In this document: positions 51,186 to 64,000 of the stretch, one piece after another
How the letters are laid out: each line of letters opens with the position of its first letter
How positions within the stretch are numbered: the first letter of the stretch is position 1
Assembly: GCF_900113945.1 (NCBI RefSeq)
Contig: NZ_FORG01000017.1
Span: 1 to 64,000, forward strand
Direction: 5' to 3'
From: Xenorhabdus mauleonii
GTDB taxonomy: Bacteria > Pseudomonadota > Gammaproteobacteria > Enterobacterales > Enterobacteriaceae
Length of the DNA stretch: 64,000 nucleotides
Program-made: the position numbers and the translations under genes
Notes under the pieces: generated by a model
Seen by the model: only the letters and a program-made list of their open reading frames with translations
Told to the model about the DNA's origin: nothing
Database searches by the model: none

Positions 51186-51980
51186 TCAGCAAGTACCCAC
51201 AAATCGATAACCACCGTGATTAGAGGTGAAGGTCCAAGCATTATTTCCATTTGGATCTAAAGACATTTCATCCTGTGTATAGTGGATAAATCCCATTCGG
51301 CTATAAACGTTTGATAATTCTGGGGTTGCAATTGCTAATTTTAATTTACCATGACAACCTTTTTCATAGGACAGATTAACCGCTTTTTCCATTAATAAGT
51401 AAGCACAATTCTTTAATCCCGGATGCATGACAAGATGAGTGACTTCAGGATAATAACGTAAATCAGGATCATATCTGTATAGCATGACTTCTTCGTAACA
51501 TTTGACTATCATTATTCCCACAGGTATGTTTCTGATATAGCAAGTAAAATAAATAAAGTTTTTATCTTCTCCAGTTTGGGATCTATCATAAAGTTCATTC
51601 TTAACATGAATTAATTGATTAAGTGTTATGCTACATTTTAAATCCCAAATATCATCAGTTGTTTTTCCGATTTTCCCGCTAATTCCATTTATGTGAGTTT
51701 CTAAATCATTTTCATCTTCAATGATGTTTAATATCTGATCAAACCATCCATCATTTCCGATTGAAAAGTAAATTTTATCCGCAATATTTATCATATCATG
51801 TAATTTAACCTCCCGAATTATTGATGGAATATACTCCTTTGTTAGTTTAGGATTGTTATAATTAATATTTATTTCCTTAATGTTATTTGGGGGGAAAGAA
51901 TCAAAAGAATTTGAACGTGATAGGTTTTTAAATGGAGATTTGTGTATATAGCTATTCAGAGAATTTGTTCTTTTTAGCAT
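51186..51980 (-). CDS. GNAT-fold protein, effector-like, unrecognised
   Basis: A 264-residue protein from very AT-rich DNA. The first 50 residues are polar and disordered, Ser/Asn-rich (MLKRTNSLNSYIHKSPF), like a secretion or adaptor tail. The C-terminal half looks like an acetyltransferase: VGIMIVKCYEEVMLYR, VTHLVMHPGLKNCAYLLMEK (acetyl-CoA loop position) and ATPELSNVYSRMGFIHY. The usual Q/R-x-x-G-x-G/A loop is not canonical, so activity is uncertain. Horizontal origin is likely. It could be a secreted effector, but no secretion system is in the window. Confidence 0.55.
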   Translation of the reverse strand: MLKRTNSLNSYIHKSPFKNLSRSNSFDSFPPNNIKEININYNNPKLTKEYIPSIIREVKLHDMINIADKIYFSIGNDGWFDQILNIIEDENDLETHINGISGKIGKTTDDIWDLKCSITLNQLIHVKNELYDRSQTGEDKNFIYFTCYIRNIPVGIMIVKCYEEVMLYRYDPDLRYYPEVTHLVMHPGLKNCAYLLMEKAVNLSYEKGCHGKLKLAIATPELSNVYSRMGFIHYTQDEMSLDPNGNNAWTFTSNHGGYRFVGTC

Positions 51981-52244
51981 GATAAACCTCTTTAAATTAT
52001 AAAAAATGGGCTTTTATAAGTTGAAGTTAATCTGAGATTTGATTATTTATTTTGGTGTATTTATGTGAATGATTTATTTTATAAATTATTTTTTTATAGG
52101 ATAAATAGAATATTTCTTTTGTCTAGCAGAATTTGTGAAGGGAAAATGAAGTGGCTGTTTGGTTGGGAAAATTTGATGAGTCGTTTCAGATAATATGTCC
52201 CAGATAACATACTGTTATCTGGGATATATTTATAAGCAAAAATA
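51981..52244. repeat. AT-rich gap with a perfect 27-bp hairpin after gyrB
   Basis: TCCCAGATAACA (52198-52209) and TGTTATCTGGGA (52213-52224) form a 12-pair stem with a three-base loop, 20 bases beyond the gyrB stop. No T-run follows on either strand, so it may stabilise the mRNA end or act with Rho. The rest of the gap is strongly AT-rich. Confidence 0.6.
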
Positions 52245-54677
<2,433 letters not shown>

Positions 54678-55769
54678 TTAATCCTGTGGTTGAACCTCTA
54701 TTTTGCCATGTTCTACGCGAAACATCCTGCTATTTACATCAATCATGTCAGTAACTTGCCCAGTGGTGATTGCACTGACAAACACTTGGGCTTGCGTAGA
54801 TTTCAGACGCTCGGCTAATAGCTGACGACGGCCAGCATCCAGCTCTGAAGCAAAATCATCAAGCAGATACAGGCATTTTTGCCCGCTCTGTCGGGTGAAA
54901 TATTCACCCTGCGCTAACCTCAACGCACACATCAGTAATTTCAACTGACCACGGGAAAGCATATCTTCCACCGGGGTGCCGTCCGCCCTGATCCGCAGAT
55001 CTGCTTTATGGGGGCCGGAAGCGGTGTAGGTTAACGCTTTGTCGCGCTCAAATTGCCGCGCGAGCAGTTCTGCATATTCGCTCTCTTTGTCCCAACCTTG
55101 TTGAAAGCTGATACTGAGAGTGAATTCAGGTAAAAATTGTTTACAGGTTTTCTCGATATCTTCGGAAATTCCTGCGATGTATTCTGCCCGCCATTGGCTT
55201 ATTTCCGTCGCCAACGGGGCAAGTTCGCGATCCCAATGTTGGATCTGGCTGTATCGGGTAACTTGTCGCAATGCTGCATTTCGCTGTTTGAGCAGCCTTT
55301 TCAGGTTGGCCCAGGCAGTAAAAAAGCGCGGTTCATTGTGAAAGCAACCCCAATCGATAAATGCCCGACGGTATTTCGGGCCACCATTTAGTAAAGTGAA
55401 ACCTTCCGGCGTGATGAGTTGCATAGGCAGCATTTTTGCCAGCTCTGCAATTTTATGCCCGTCACTGCCATCAATTCTGACTTTACTATCACCGTGGCGG
55501 TTTTTACTTAAACCCACCGCTAACGTGCGTTCATAAAGTTGTTGTTCAAGCCGTCCATGAAGAATGAATTCTTCGCAATCATGGCGGATCACTCTCCCCG
55601 CCATGATGCTGCGAAAAGCACGGCCATGACCTAATGTATAAATGGCTTCCAGTATACTTGTTTTGCCGCTGCCATTTGGCCCAACCAGAAAATTGAACCC
55701 CGTTGCCAACGGCAGGTCAGCATTCGCGATATTACGAAAATCGCGGATCAGCAAACGCGAAAGAATCAT
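54678..55769 (-). CDS. recF: DNA replication and repair protein RecF
   Basis: A 363-residue SMC-like ATPase that loads RecA at gaps together with RecO and RecR. Walker A is GPNGSGKTS near residue 30, the signature [10 protein letters not shown] and Walker [13 protein letters not shown]. It lies 33 bases after dnaN and 18 before gyrB. Confidence 0.97.
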   Translation of the reverse strand: MILSRLLIRDFRNIANADLPLATGFNFLVGPNGSGKTSILEAIYTLGHGRAFRSIMAGRVIRHDCEEFILHGRLEQQLYERTLAVGLSKNRHGDSKVRIDGSDGHKIAELAKMLPMQLITPEGFTLLNGGPKYRRAFIDWGCFHNEPRFFTAWANLKRLLKQRNAALRQVTRYSQIQHWDRELAPLATEISQWRAEYIAGISEDIEKTCKQFLPEFTLSISFQQGWDKESEYAELLARQFERDKALTYTASGPHKADLRIRADGTPVEDMLSRGQLKLLMCALRLAQGEYFTRQSGQKCLYLLDDFASELDAGRRQLLAERLKSTQAQVFVSAITTGQVTDMIDVNSRMFRVEHGKIEVQPQD

Positions 55770-55802
55770 ATTTATGAGTCAGTGTTGTCTACAGGCGAAT
55801 TT

Positions 55803-56903
55803 TTACAGACGCATCGGCATCACGACATAAGTCGCTGCCTGACTGGCTGAATTCTCGATTTTCACACTGGATGTCGCATCTGTCAGAAGGAGACTTACTT
55901 GTTCGCATTTCAATGCGTTAAGAACATCCAGTACGTAGCTGACATTGAAGCCAATTTCCATTTCAGTGCCTTGGTAGCTGACATCAACTATCTCTTCCGC
56001 TTCTTCTTGTTCAGGGTTATTTGCGGTGATCCTGAGTTGGTTTTCGCTTAAATAGATGCGAACACCACGGAATTTTTCGTTGGATAAAATCGCTGCCCGT
56101 GAAAAGGCCTGCTTGATCATGTCACAATTTGCTACCAGCGTCTTATCTGGATTCTTCGGCAGTACGCGGCGGTAATCAGGGAAACGGCCATCAACCAATT
56201 TGGAGGTGAAAATAAAATCACCGACGTGAGCGCGAATGTTGTTGCTGCCAATTTGTAATTGCAGTGGGTTATCCCCACCATCCAGCAGGCGCATCAATTC
56301 AATGACACCTTTACGAGGTACGATCACCGAATGGGAGGGCAATGTTTGCCCGATATTCATCGAGCAGACAGCCAAGCGGTGGCCGTCGGTTGCAACAGTG
56401 CGCAGCTCTTCGCCTTCGGTTTCAAAAAGCATACCGTTCAAATAATAGCGAACGTCCTGATGTGCCATGGAAAATTGAGTGGATTCGATCAGGCGCTTCA
56501 ATGTGGCCTGTGGCAATGAAAATTCGACTTCGCTTTGCCAGTCATCCAGATTGGGAAAATCTGTTGCGGGCAGGGTGGAGAGTGAAAAGCGGCTGCGTCC
56601 GGAACGGACGAGGATACGATCGCCATCCAGCTCTACGCTGATTTCAGCACCATCCGGCAACCCGCGCCAAATATCAAAAAATTTGCGGGCGGGGACAGTG
56701 GTTGCACCGTTTTCATGTGGCTGGGCAAGTGTAACCCGCGCCTTCATTTCCATTTCTAAATCGGTGCCGGTTAACAGTAGAGAGCCTTCTGTGACCTGCA
56801 ATAATAAGTTGCCTAAAATGGGCAGGGTAGGGCGGCCTCCCAAGGGGCTGCTCACCTGCTGCAAAGGTTTTAATAATTGCTCACGTTCAATGATGAATTT
56901 CAT
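55803..56903 (-). CDS. dnaN: DNA polymerase III beta clamp
   Basis: A 366-residue sliding clamp subunit, E. coli length, with three repeats of the clamp fold. MKFIIEREQLLKPLQQVSSP at the start and the C-terminal YVVMPMRL that forms the client-binding pocket are conserved. It starts four bases after dnaA. Confidence 0.98.
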   Translation of the reverse strand: MKFIIEREQLLKPLQQVSSPLGGRPTLPILGNLLLQVTEGSLLLTGTDLEMEMKARVTLAQPHENGATTVPARKFFDIWRGLPDGAEISVELDGDRILVRSGRSRFSLSTLPATDFPNLDDWQSEVEFSLPQATLKRLIESTQFSMAHQDVRYYLNGMLFETEGEELRTVATDGHRLAVCSMNIGQTLPSHSVIVPRKGVIELMRLLDGGDNPLQLQIGSNNIRAHVGDFIFTSKLVDGRFPDYRRVLPKNPDKTLVANCDMIKQAFSRAAILSNEKFRGVRIYLSENQLRITANNPEQEEAEEIVDVSYQGTEMEIGFNVSYVLDVLNALKCEQVSLLLTDATSSVKIENSASQAATYVVMPMRL

Positions 56904-56907
56904 AGCG

Positions 56908-58296
56908 CTAGGAAGATAATGTTCTGATTAAGTTGGAAAAATCTTCTTTGATGTCATGACTCTCTTCACGCAGTTGTTCGATTTTACGACAAGCGTGAAG
57001 TACGGTTGTATGGTCACGTCCACCAAAGGCATCCCCGATTTCAGGCAAGCTGTGATTTGTCAGCTCTTTTGCCAGCGCCATTGCCATTTGTCTCGGACGG
57101 GCAACGGAGCGTGAACGGCGTTTGGAAAGCAGATCCGCAACCTTGATTTTGTAATATTCAGCTACAGTTTTCTGAATATTGTCAATGGTTACCAGCTTTT
57201 CCTGAAGAGCCAATAAGTCACGTAATGCTTCGCGTACAAAATCAATGGTAATCGCCCGACCCGTAAAGTTAGCATTGGCGATGACTCGATTTAAAGCGCC
57301 TTCGAGTTCACGAACGTTAGATCGCAGGCGTTTGGCAATAAAGAAAGCCACTTCACCCGGCAACTGGATTTGGTTCTCGTCAGCCTTCTTCATCAAGATG
57401 GCAACGCGAGTTTCCAGTTCCGGTGGTTCGATGGCAACGGTCAATCCCCAACCAAAACGGGACTTTAACCGATCTTCGACGCCATTGATCTCTTTCGGAT
57501 AGCGATCTGATGTCAGAATAATCTGTTGATTACCTTCCAGCAGGGCATTGAACGTGTGAAAGAATTCTTCTTGGGATCGCTCTTTATTTGCAAAAAACTG
57601 AATATCATCGATCAGTAGAGCATCTACGGAACGATAATAACGTTTAAACTCTTCTATCGCATTGTTTTGCAATGCTTTGACCATGTCCTGAACAAAACGT
57701 TCAGAATGCATGTACACGACTTTGGCATTGGCTTTGCGTGCCATGATGCTATTGCCGACCGCGTGCAAAAGGTGGGTTTTACCCAGACCGGTTCCGCCAT
57801 AGAGGAACAAAGGATTGTATGCTCCCCCTGGATTATCGGCAACTTGTCTGGCGGCGGCTCTGGCCAGTTGGTTGGATTTACCCTCAACAAAGTTATCGAA
57901 TGTATGCTTGGGATTCACATTGGAACGATAAGATAACTCAGGCTGGGCCTTTGCATTGTCCCAGCTCGGACGGATCGACGAACTGGACGGCACTGTAGCC
58001 ACCGGCATATCGGTAATGATTTTCTGAGATGCAGTTTGGTTTGGTGAAATAGGTTTATTTCCTACTTCGAAACGTAACAACGGTACTTCAGGACCACAGA
58101 AATCATTTAATAACAAATTGATATTATTAATATACTTCTCTCTTACCCAATCAAGCACAAAACGGTTGGGGGCATAGAGAGCCAAAGTGTTATCACTCAG
58201 TTCTGCCTGAAGGGGTCGTATCCACATACTGAATTCTGTGGCAGGTAACTCATCCTGCAATCGGGCAAGACATTGCTGCCAAAGCGAAAGTGACAC
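56908..58296 (-). CDS. dnaA: Chromosomal replication initiator DnaA
   Basis: A 462-residue AAA+ initiator acting at oriC, about 43 kb away in this window. Domain I begins [20 protein letters not shown] (GTG start, as in E. coli). Domain III has Walker [10 protein letters not shown] and Walker [10 protein letters not shown]. Domain IV carries the DnaA-box-binding helix-turn-helix [27 protein letters not shown] precedes the start. A DnaA box upstream suggests autoregulation. Confidence 0.98.
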   Translation of the reverse strand: MSLSLWQQCLARLQDELPATEFSMWIRPLQAELSDNTLALYAPNRFVLDWVREKYINNINLLLNDFCGPEVPLLRFEVGNKPISPNQTASQKIITDMPVATVPSSSSIRPSWDNAKAQPELSYRSNVNPKHTFDNFVEGKSNQLARAAARQVADNPGGAYNPLFLYGGTGLGKTHLLHAVGNSIMARKANAKVVYMHSERFVQDMVKALQNNAIEEFKRYYRSVDALLIDDIQFFANKERSQEEFFHTFNALLEGNQQIILTSDRYPKEINGVEDRLKSRFGWGLTVAIEPPELETRVAILMKKADENQIQLPGEVAFFIAKRLRSNVRELEGALNRVIANANFTGRAITIDFVREALRDLLALQEKLVTIDNIQKTVAEYYKIKVADLLSKRRSRSVARPRQMAMALAKELTNHSLPEIGDAFGGRDHTTVLHACRKIEQLREESHDIKEDFSNLIRTLSS

Positions 58297-58686
58297 GGCG
58301 AACTCCCCTAAAACGAGACCAATAAAAGAAATCGGAATAATAGATAGTTATACTGGGCACAAGGCATACCCTCGGTGGTGAGGAAGACAGCATGTACCTT
58401 GTGGCGATTTTGAATATCATCGCTCCCCAACGATCCGCTTATAGACAGGTTGGGATCGTGGCCGACGATCATAACGCAAAAGACGACAGAAATCCTCATT
58501 CTTTTACACAGCTTTGACGCTTTTTATCCACAGGGAGGTCACCACGCTTTGGCACTTGCAGAATATAAAGACTCACAGTAGATACTTTAGTGTAATCATG
58601 GCATATAGCAAATTTCATTTAACTATTGTTTAGGATTCAAAGTAAACACAACTTTAATGATCACATATTCATATGAAACGATCTGT
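58297..58686 (-). promoter_or_regulatory. dnaA promoter region with DnaA box
   Basis: This leader and promoter region on the minus strand contains TTATCCACA (58524-58532), a perfect DnaA box, about 230 bases before the dnaA start, the usual place for DnaA autorepression. Several GATC sites near 58425-58475 offer Dam/SeqA control. The exact start of transcription cannot be fixed by eye. Confidence 0.7.
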
Positions 58687-59170
<484 letters not shown>

Positions 59171-59188
59171 TAAAGCTAACCATACCGC

Positions 59189-59548
59189 ATGGTTAAGCTC
59201 GCTTTTCCGAGGGAGTTACGTTTGTTAACTCCCGAGCATTTCACTTATGTTTTCCAGCAGCCGCAACGGGCAAGCTCCGCAGAGATAACTATTCTTGGAC
59301 GCTTGAATGAGCTGGGGCATCCCCGCATTGGTCTAACCATCGCCAAAAAAAACGTTAAACGCGCCCATGAGCGTAATCGTATCAAGCGACTGGCTCGTGA
59401 ATGTTTTCGTTTAAATCAACATAAATTGCCGTCAATGGATTTTGTGATTTTGGTGAGGAAAGGGGTCGCTGAGCTCGATAACCGTGAGCTAACGGAAGCT
59501 TTGGGCAAATTATGGCGTCGTCACTGTCGCTTGGCTCGCGCCTCCTGA
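59189..59548 (+). CDS. rnpA: Ribonuclease P protein component
   Basis: A 119-residue basic subunit that helps the catalytic RNA of RNase P process tRNA 5' ends. The RNR signature appears as [19 protein letters not shown]. The start codon is ATG at 59189, directly after the rpmH stop region. The last 37 bases overlap yidD in another frame. Confidence 0.96.
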   Translation: MVKLAFPRELRLLTPEHFTYVFQQPQRASSAEITILGRLNELGHPRIGLTIAKKNVKRAHERNRIKRLARECFRLNQHKLPSMDFVILVRKGVAELDNRELTEALGKLWRRHCRLARAS

Positions 59549-59769
59549 TTATGTTGATCAGGGGCTACCAGCTAGTGATTAGTCCACTGCTGGGACCTCG
59601 TTGTCGTTTCAATCCTACCTGTTCCCACTACGGAATTGAGGCATTGCGTCGGTTTGGAATGATAAAAGGCAGTTGGTTAACAGTGAAACGCGTATTAAAA
59701 TGCCACCCTTTACACAAAGGTGGTGATGATCCTGTCCCACCTAAAAACGACGATAACAGAGAACATTAA
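59512..59769 (+). CDS. yidD: Membrane protein insertion efficiency factor YidD
   Basis: An 85-residue membrane-associated protein with the family core [20 protein letters not shown] (conserved cysteines) and [16 protein letters not shown]. It assists insertion of proteins by YidC/Sec. It overlaps rnpA and ends two bases before yidC, so the three are translationally linked. Confidence 0.95.
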   Translation: MASSLSLGSRLLIMLIRGYQLVISPLLGPRCRFNPTCSHYGIEALRRFGMIKGSWLTVKRVLKCHPLHKGGDDPVPPKNDDNREH

Positions 59770-59771
59770 CG

Positions 59772-61415
59772 ATGGATTCGCAACGCAATCTTCTTCTCAT
59801 CGCTTTGCTGTTTGTTTCGTTCTTGGTCTGGCAAGCGTGGGAGAGTGATAAGAACCCACAACCAGCAACCCAGATCACTCAGCAAGTCAATACGCTGAGC
59901 AACGAAGTAAGTAGCAGTGAGCAAAGTAAACTGATCACCGTGAAAACGGATGTGCTGTCATTGCATATCAATACCCGTGGCGGTGATATCGAGGAGGCTG
60001 ATCTGCTGGCCTATCCTGATACCCTAGGTTCTAAAACTCCGTTCAAACTTCTGGAAACAACGCCAGAATTCACTTATCAGGCCCAAAGTGGGTTAACTGG
60101 TCTTAATGGCCCAGATAACCAAGCGGTACGTCCACTTTATCAAGTCACTCAGCATGATTTCGTTTTGGCTGATGGTCAGAATGAATTGCGTATTCCGATG
60201 ACTTACACTGCGCCGGATGGTGTTGTCTATGTTAAGACTTTCGTTCTAAAACGTGGTTCTTATGCGGTTTCTGTTGACTACAGCATCAATAACGTTACTG
60301 ACAAGCCATTGCAGATGGCGTTCTTTGGTCAGCTGAAGCAAAGTGTTGAATTACCGAAACACCGTGATACGGGCAGCAGCAACTTTGCCCTGCATACTTA
60401 TCGAGGTGCTGCTTATTCTTCCGATGAAGCAAAATACGAAAAATACAAATTTGACGAAATTGAAAGCAAGCCACTTTCCGTTGCCACAAAAGGCGGCTGG
60501 GTTGCGATGCTCCAGCAGTATTTCGCGACTGCTTGGGTTCCGGGAGAAGGCAAGAGCAGCAATTTCTACACCATTGACCTGAAAAACCAAAAAATGGCGA
60601 TTATTGGGTACAAGGGTGAAAGTATCAATATCGCGCCAAACAGCCAGCAGAACATCTCTTCGACTCTGTGGGTTGGTCCTGAAATTCAGGACGAAATGGC
60701 GGCCATTGCACCACACTTGGATCTGACCGTAGATTACGGCTGGTTGTGGTTTATTTCCCAGCCACTGTTCAAGTTGCTGAAATTCCTGCATGAATTCATC
60801 GGTAACTGGGGCTTCTCCATCATTGCGATTACCTTTATCGTGCGCGGTATCATGTATCCGCTGACTAAGGCGCAATACACCTCAATGGCGAAAATGCGTC
60901 TGTTGCAGCCAAAAATCACGGCAATGCGTGAGCGTTTTGGTGATGACCGCCAGCGTATGAGCCAGGAAATGATGGCGTTGTACAAGACAGAGAAAGTAAA
61001 CCCGCTGGGCGGTTGTTTACCTCTGCTTATCCAGATGCCAATCTTCCTTGCTTTGTATTACATGCTGATGGGGTCTGTTGAGCTGCGCCATGCGCCATTC
61101 ATTGGTTGGATTAAAGACTTGTCTGCACAGGATCCATACTACATCCTGCCATTGCTGATGGGTGTGACCATGTTTGTTATTCAGAAACTGTCACCGACTA
61201 CTGTGACTGACCCGATGCAGCAGAAGATCATGACCTACATGCCGGTTGTGTTCACTGTCTTCTTCCTGTGGTTCCCATCTGGTCTGGTTCTGTATTATAT
61301 CGTGAGTAACTTGGTGACCATTATCCAGCAGCAGGTTATTTTCCGCAGTCTGGAGAAGCGTGGCTTGCATACCCGCGAAAAGCGTGAAAAGAAAATCGAT
61401 CTCAGTAAGAAGTAA
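59772..61415 (+). CDS. yidC: Membrane protein insertase YidC
   Basis: A 547-residue inner-membrane insertase, E. coli length. The N-terminal helix ([19 protein letters not shown]), the large periplasmic beta-sandwich domain (about 60-340) and the five-helix insertase core are clear. The core's hydrophilic-groove arginine is in [20 protein letters not shown]. It also inserts ATP synthase subunit c, encoded in this window. Confidence 0.97.
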   Translation: MDSQRNLLLIALLFVSFLVWQAWESDKNPQPATQITQQVNTLSNEVSSSEQSKLITVKTDVLSLHINTRGGDIEEADLLAYPDTLGSKTPFKLLETTPEFTYQAQSGLTGLNGPDNQAVRPLYQVTQHDFVLADGQNELRIPMTYTAPDGVVYVKTFVLKRGSYAVSVDYSINNVTDKPLQMAFFGQLKQSVELPKHRDTGSSNFALHTYRGAAYSSDEAKYEKYKFDEIESKPLSVATKGGWVAMLQQYFATAWVPGEGKSSNFYTIDLKNQKMAIIGYKGESINIAPNSQQNISSTLWVGPEIQDEMAAIAPHLDLTVDYGWLWFISQPLFKLLKFLHEFIGNWGFSIIAITFIVRGIMYPLTKAQYTSMAKMRLLQPKITAMRERFGDDRQRMSQEMMALYKTEKVNPLGGCLPLLIQMPIFLALYYMLMGSVELRHAPFIGWIKDLSAQDPYYILPLLMGVTMFVIQKLSPTTVTDPMQQKIMTYMPVVFTVFFLWFPSGLVLYYIVSNLVTIIQQQVIFRSLEKRGLHTREKREKKIDLSKK

Positions 61416-61514
61416 ATCTTTTAAAGATTACATTCACGAAGGCGGTCATTGGCCGCCTTTACTATTTTAGTGCATTGGCAAAATTTCAGTTCATAGATCA
61501 AAAGAGAGAATTCC

Positions 61515-62879
61515 ATGAATACCACCGATACGATAGTCGCTCAGGCCACCCCTCCGGGACGAGGCGGTGTAGGCATTCTGCGTATTTCTGGCCGCAAGGC
61601 GGCGGAAGTCGCTGAGGTGGTATTGGGAAAACTGCCGAAGCCCCGCTACGCTGATTACCTGCCTTTCCGGGATACGGATGGTTCTGTACTTGATCAAGGC
61701 ATCGCACTTTACTTCCCTGGTCCCAACTCTTTTACGGGGGAAGATGTACTGGAGCTTCAAGGGCACGGCGGGCCAGTGATTCTTGATTTGCTGCTAAAGC
61801 GCATTCTGGCGATTTCGGGTGTTCGCATTGCCAATCCGGGGGAATTTTCGGAACGTGCATTTCTGAACGATAAACTCGATTTGGCACAGGCAGAAGCCAT
61901 TGCCGATTTGATAGACGCCAGTTCTGAACAAGCTGCCCGTTCCGCGATGAACTCCTTGCAAGGGGCATTTTCCCATCAGGTTCATCAAATGGTGGAAGAG
62001 CTGACTAACTTACGCATCTACGTTGAAGCTGCGATTGATTTTCCTGACGAAGAAATTGATTTTCTTTCCGATGGTAAGATAGAAGCCAAGCTGGATGAAG
62101 TGATTGCCGAGCTGGAACAGGTTCGTTCACAGGCACGTCAGGGTAGCCTGTTACGTGAAGGGATGAAAGTCGTGATTGCCGGGCGTCCGAATGCGGGTAA
62201 ATCCAGCCTGCTCAACGCATTGGCGGGTCGTGAAGCTGCAATCGTTACTGATATCGCAGGTACAACGCGTGATGTTTTGCGTGAACACATTCATATTGAT
62301 GGCATGCCGTTGCATGTGATTGATACGGCGGGCTTGCGCGAAGCCAGCGATGAAGTGGAACGCATCGGTATTGAGCGGGCATGGCAGGAAATTGAGCAAG
62401 CGGATCGGGTTCTGTTTATGGTAGACAGTACGACCACTGATGCGATTGAACCTGCACAAATCTGGCCTGAATTTATGGCTAAGTTGCCGGAATCCCTGCC
62501 AGTGACGGTTATCCGCAATAAAACCGATATGACCGGAGAAGAAACCGGCGTTTCAGAAATCAGTGGTTACACATTAATTCGCCTTTCCGCCCGTGACGGG
62601 AAAGGTGTCGATTTGCTGCGCGATCATCTAAAAGAAGCTATGGGTTTCAACAGCAATACTGAAGGTGGTTTTCTGGCACGTCGTCGCCATTTGCAGGCGC
62701 TGAATACGGCAGCAGAACATTTGCAGGAAGGCCACCAGCAATTGGTCTTTGCCCGCTCAGGAGAACTGCTGGCAGAAGAACTGCGCCTTGCGCAGCAAGT
62801 ATTGAGCGAAATCACGGGGGAATTTACCTCAGATGATTTGCTTGGGCGGATTTTCTCGAGTTTTTGTATCGGGAAGTAA
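61515..62879 (+). CDS. mnmE: tRNA modification GTPase MnmE (TrmE)
   Basis: A 454-residue partner of MnmG. The N-terminal folate-binding domain, the helical domain and the inserted G domain are all present: G1 GRPNAGKSS near residue 222, G2/G3 TDIAGTTRD and DTAGLRE, G4 NKTD. The essential Cys451 lies in the terminal FCIGK. It makes cmnm5U34 in tRNA, together with mnmG at 13.5 kb. Confidence 0.97.
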   Translation: MNTTDTIVAQATPPGRGGVGILRISGRKAAEVAEVVLGKLPKPRYADYLPFRDTDGSVLDQGIALYFPGPNSFTGEDVLELQGHGGPVILDLLLKRILAISGVRIANPGEFSERAFLNDKLDLAQAEAIADLIDASSEQAARSAMNSLQGAFSHQVHQMVEELTNLRIYVEAAIDFPDEEIDFLSDGKIEAKLDEVIAELEQVRSQARQGSLLREGMKVVIAGRPNAGKSSLLNALAGREAAIVTDIAGTTRDVLREHIHIDGMPLHVIDTAGLREASDEVERIGIERAWQEIEQADRVLFMVDSTTTDAIEPAQIWPEFMAKLPESLPVTVIRNKTDMTGEETGVSEISGYTLIRLSARDGKGVDLLRDHLKEAMGFNSNTEGGFLARRRHLQALNTAAEHLQEGHQQLVFARSGELLAEELRLAQQVLSEITGEFTSDDLLGRIFSSFCIGK

Positions 62880-62917
62880 CTTACCGCTGAATTCTACTAT
62901 TCCATCCCCATCATCTT

Positions 62918-62954
62918 TCAAGTTGCTGCCTTATTAGCAGTAGCTTGAAATTTA
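62918..62954. repeat. Imperfect inverted repeat, possible ERIC remnant
   Basis: TTTCAAGTTGCTGC and GCAGTAGCTTGAAA face each other across a short loop. The arm resembles the end of the ERIC consensus (CTTTCAAGCTGCC), so it may be a fragment or a solo end. No full ERIC is present here. Confidence 0.35.
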
Positions 62955-62975
62955 TTTTGGTTTAATATTCTTGAT

Positions 62976-63006
62976 ATTCACGGCATTAATAGGCGTGAAT
63001 TTTAAA
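62976..63006 (+). terminator. Terminator after mnmE
   Basis: ATTCACG (62976-62982) and CGTGAAT (62994-63000) form a stem followed by TTTT. Confidence 0.55.
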
Positions 63007-63037
63007 AATGCCAAACTCATTCAATTAACAGAGTTTG
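63002..63037 (-). terminator. Terminator after the TonB-like gene
   Basis: On the minus strand CAAACTC (63031-63037) and GAGTTTG (63012-63018) form a stem, followed by GCATTTTT. It stops the TonB-like gene reading toward mnmE. Confidence 0.6.
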
Positions 63038-63075
63038 AAAAATTCTAAAAACACGGCTCTTTTCACTGAGGCGTT

Positions 63076-63888
63076 TTAATCCGCTTTATTCAACATAAAT
63101 TCAAGTAATAGCGTCACTTCTGGTGCTATATCCGCAGGTTTGGTGCCAACTGAATTGGCGTTATTGATAGCATCAAGTGCGGCATTATCTAATGTACTGC
63201 TACCGGAGGAATTAACGATTCTGGCAGCGGCTAATGTACCGTCGTTGAGCAGGGTAAACGTGACGGTGACGATACCTTGTTGTTTCATCCTTTTGGCTTT
63301 GCGCGGGTATTTTTTATGTCGCTCAATTTCTTGTCGTAATCTCGCATTATAATTATCCACCTCACTATTCCCTTGCCCGACCAAAGGCTGTGAAGTTGTT
63401 GCCCGGCTCATATTGCCTTGTGAATTAATTTGATCGCTACCGTTGATTTCCTGTTCGGTATGACTGTTTTCTTGTACCTGCGGTGATGGCGAGAGTTTCT
63501 TTTCAGGCATTTCTTGTGGTTTTTTTCGTTTTTTAGGTTTATTGGATTCCTGCTGTTTTTCCACTTTAGTTTCAGAGGGAACGGCTTTATCCAAGGCAAT
63601 TTCAGGTTTTGTCGGTGATTCAGGAACAGACAACAGTGGCGGAGGCGGAGGGACAGCCTCAGGCTCACTTGCCCATGATGAGGCAGAAACCATCGTAATC
63701 GATAGCCCCGTGGCTTGGGTGCTGTTATTGATATGATGGGCGGTGTCATCGTATGAAGCATGTCGGTTAAACAGCCATATCAGGCTGGTATGCAATAAAA
63801 CGGCAATCAGAACACTTGCCAGTATGCCTGTTTTGGGCATGCCCGGAAAATGGATGGACGGATTGTCTGATATGGCTGTGTTGATCAT
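63076..63888 (-). CDS. TonB-family energy transducer
   Basis: A 270-residue protein: a cytoplasmic N-terminus, one signal-anchor helix (ILASVLIAVLLHTSLIWLF), a Pro/Lys/Glu-rich periplasmic spacer (VPPPPPLLSVPESPTKPEIA, KPKKRKKPQEMPEKKL) and a C-terminal TonB domain (RQEIERHKKYPRKAKRMKQQ, then GIVTVTFTLLNDGTLAAARI). It passes proton-motive-force energy from ExbB/ExbD to outer-membrane receptors. Its ribosome site AAGGG overlaps the stop of the receptor gene upstream, so the two are translationally coupled. It is therefore a dedicated TonB, as HasB is for the HasR heme receptor. Confidence 0.88.
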   Translation of the reverse strand: MINTAISDNPSIHFPGMPKTGILASVLIAVLLHTSLIWLFNRHASYDDTAHHINNSTQATGLSITMVSASSWASEPEAVPPPPPLLSVPESPTKPEIALDKAVPSETKVEKQQESNKPKKRKKPQEMPEKKLSPSPQVQENSHTEQEINGSDQINSQGNMSRATTSQPLVGQGNSEVDNYNARLRQEIERHKKYPRKAKRMKQQGIVTVTFTLLNDGTLAAARIVNSSGSSTLDNAALDAINNANSVGTKPADIAPEVTLLLEFMLNKAD

Positions 63889-63897
63889 CGTTATCCC

Positions 63898-64000
63898 TTA
63901 AAACTGACTCGTTAAACTGAGCTTAAAGGTTCTGCCCGGTGCCGGCATCATCGAACGTGTCAGCGGATCAAGATAGTAGCGATTGGTTAAGTTTGTGCCG
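63898..64000 (-). CDS. TonB-dependent outer-membrane receptor, C-terminal end only
   Basis: Only the last 34 codons lie in the window: NLTNRYYLDPLTRSMMPAPG then RTFKLSLTSQF, ending in phenylalanine. This is the final beta-strands of a TonB-dependent receptor and resembles hemophore/heme receptors of the HasR type. The rest is beyond the right edge. It is coupled to the TonB-like gene. Confidence 0.8.
   Translation of the reverse strand, partial: GTNLTNRYYLDPLTRSMMPAPGRTFKLSLTSQF

Overview
The window is a gammaproteobacterial chromosome segment around the replication origin. Gene content and order (hsrA, rbs, ravA-viaA, asnA/asnC, mioC, oriC, mnmG-rsmG, atp, glmUS, gyrB-recF-dnaN-dnaA, rpmH-rnpA-yidD-yidC-mnmE) are enterobacterial. 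The ERIC repeats, moderate GC with AT-rich islands, and the gene block between glmS and gyrB suggest Xenorhabdus or Photorhabdus (Morganellaceae). The genus is inferred from layout and protein resemblance, not from a search.

Layout. Bases 1-90 hold the P1 promoter of an rRNA operon that reads leftwards out of the window. Then come hsrA, the rbsDACBKR ribose operon (minus strand, RbsR operator and probable CRP site), ravA-viaA, asnA/asnC and mioC. oriC follows at about 13.2-13.5 kb, with DnaA boxes, three AT-rich 13-mers and many GATC sites. mnmG-rsmG, the complete atpIBEFHAGDC operon and glmU-glmS come next, the last two separated by two ERIC elements.

Exactly 25 bases after the glmS stop is a sequence strongly resembling a Tn7 transposon end, that is, at the classical attTn7 position. 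To its right, from 27.5 to 52 kb, lies an accessory region. It has a GC-rich EamA exporter/MarR pair with two operator palindromes, a GNAT pseudogene, a FloR-like phenicol exporter with a possible leader-peptide attenuator, a RhtB exporter, an EthA-like Baeyer-Villiger monooxygenase, a frameshifted small ORF, a DUF817 membrane protein and a rhomboid protease. It continues with an 11.5-kb minus-strand cluster: YqiJ-like protein, flotillin, 1647-residue AAA+ ATPase, LemA, GIDE-domain protein, LemA, membrane protein and secreted barrel protein. That cluster looks like a membrane-domain or envelope-maintenance machine and is the most system-like unit here. After it come the Zur-controlled zinc-free ribosomal proteins L31B/L36B, two AT-rich effector-like genes (a clan CD cysteine-peptidase candidate and a GNAT-fold protein) and asd.

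The last part is the dnaA-dnaN-recF-gyrB operon (minus), the rpmH-rnpA-yidD-yidC-mnmE block (plus), and a TonB-like gene translationally coupled to a TonB-dependent receptor whose end is all that is visible. dnaA and oriC are about 43 kb apart, as in E. coli. No tRNA gene, rRNA gene body, CRISPR array or intact insertion sequence was recognised.
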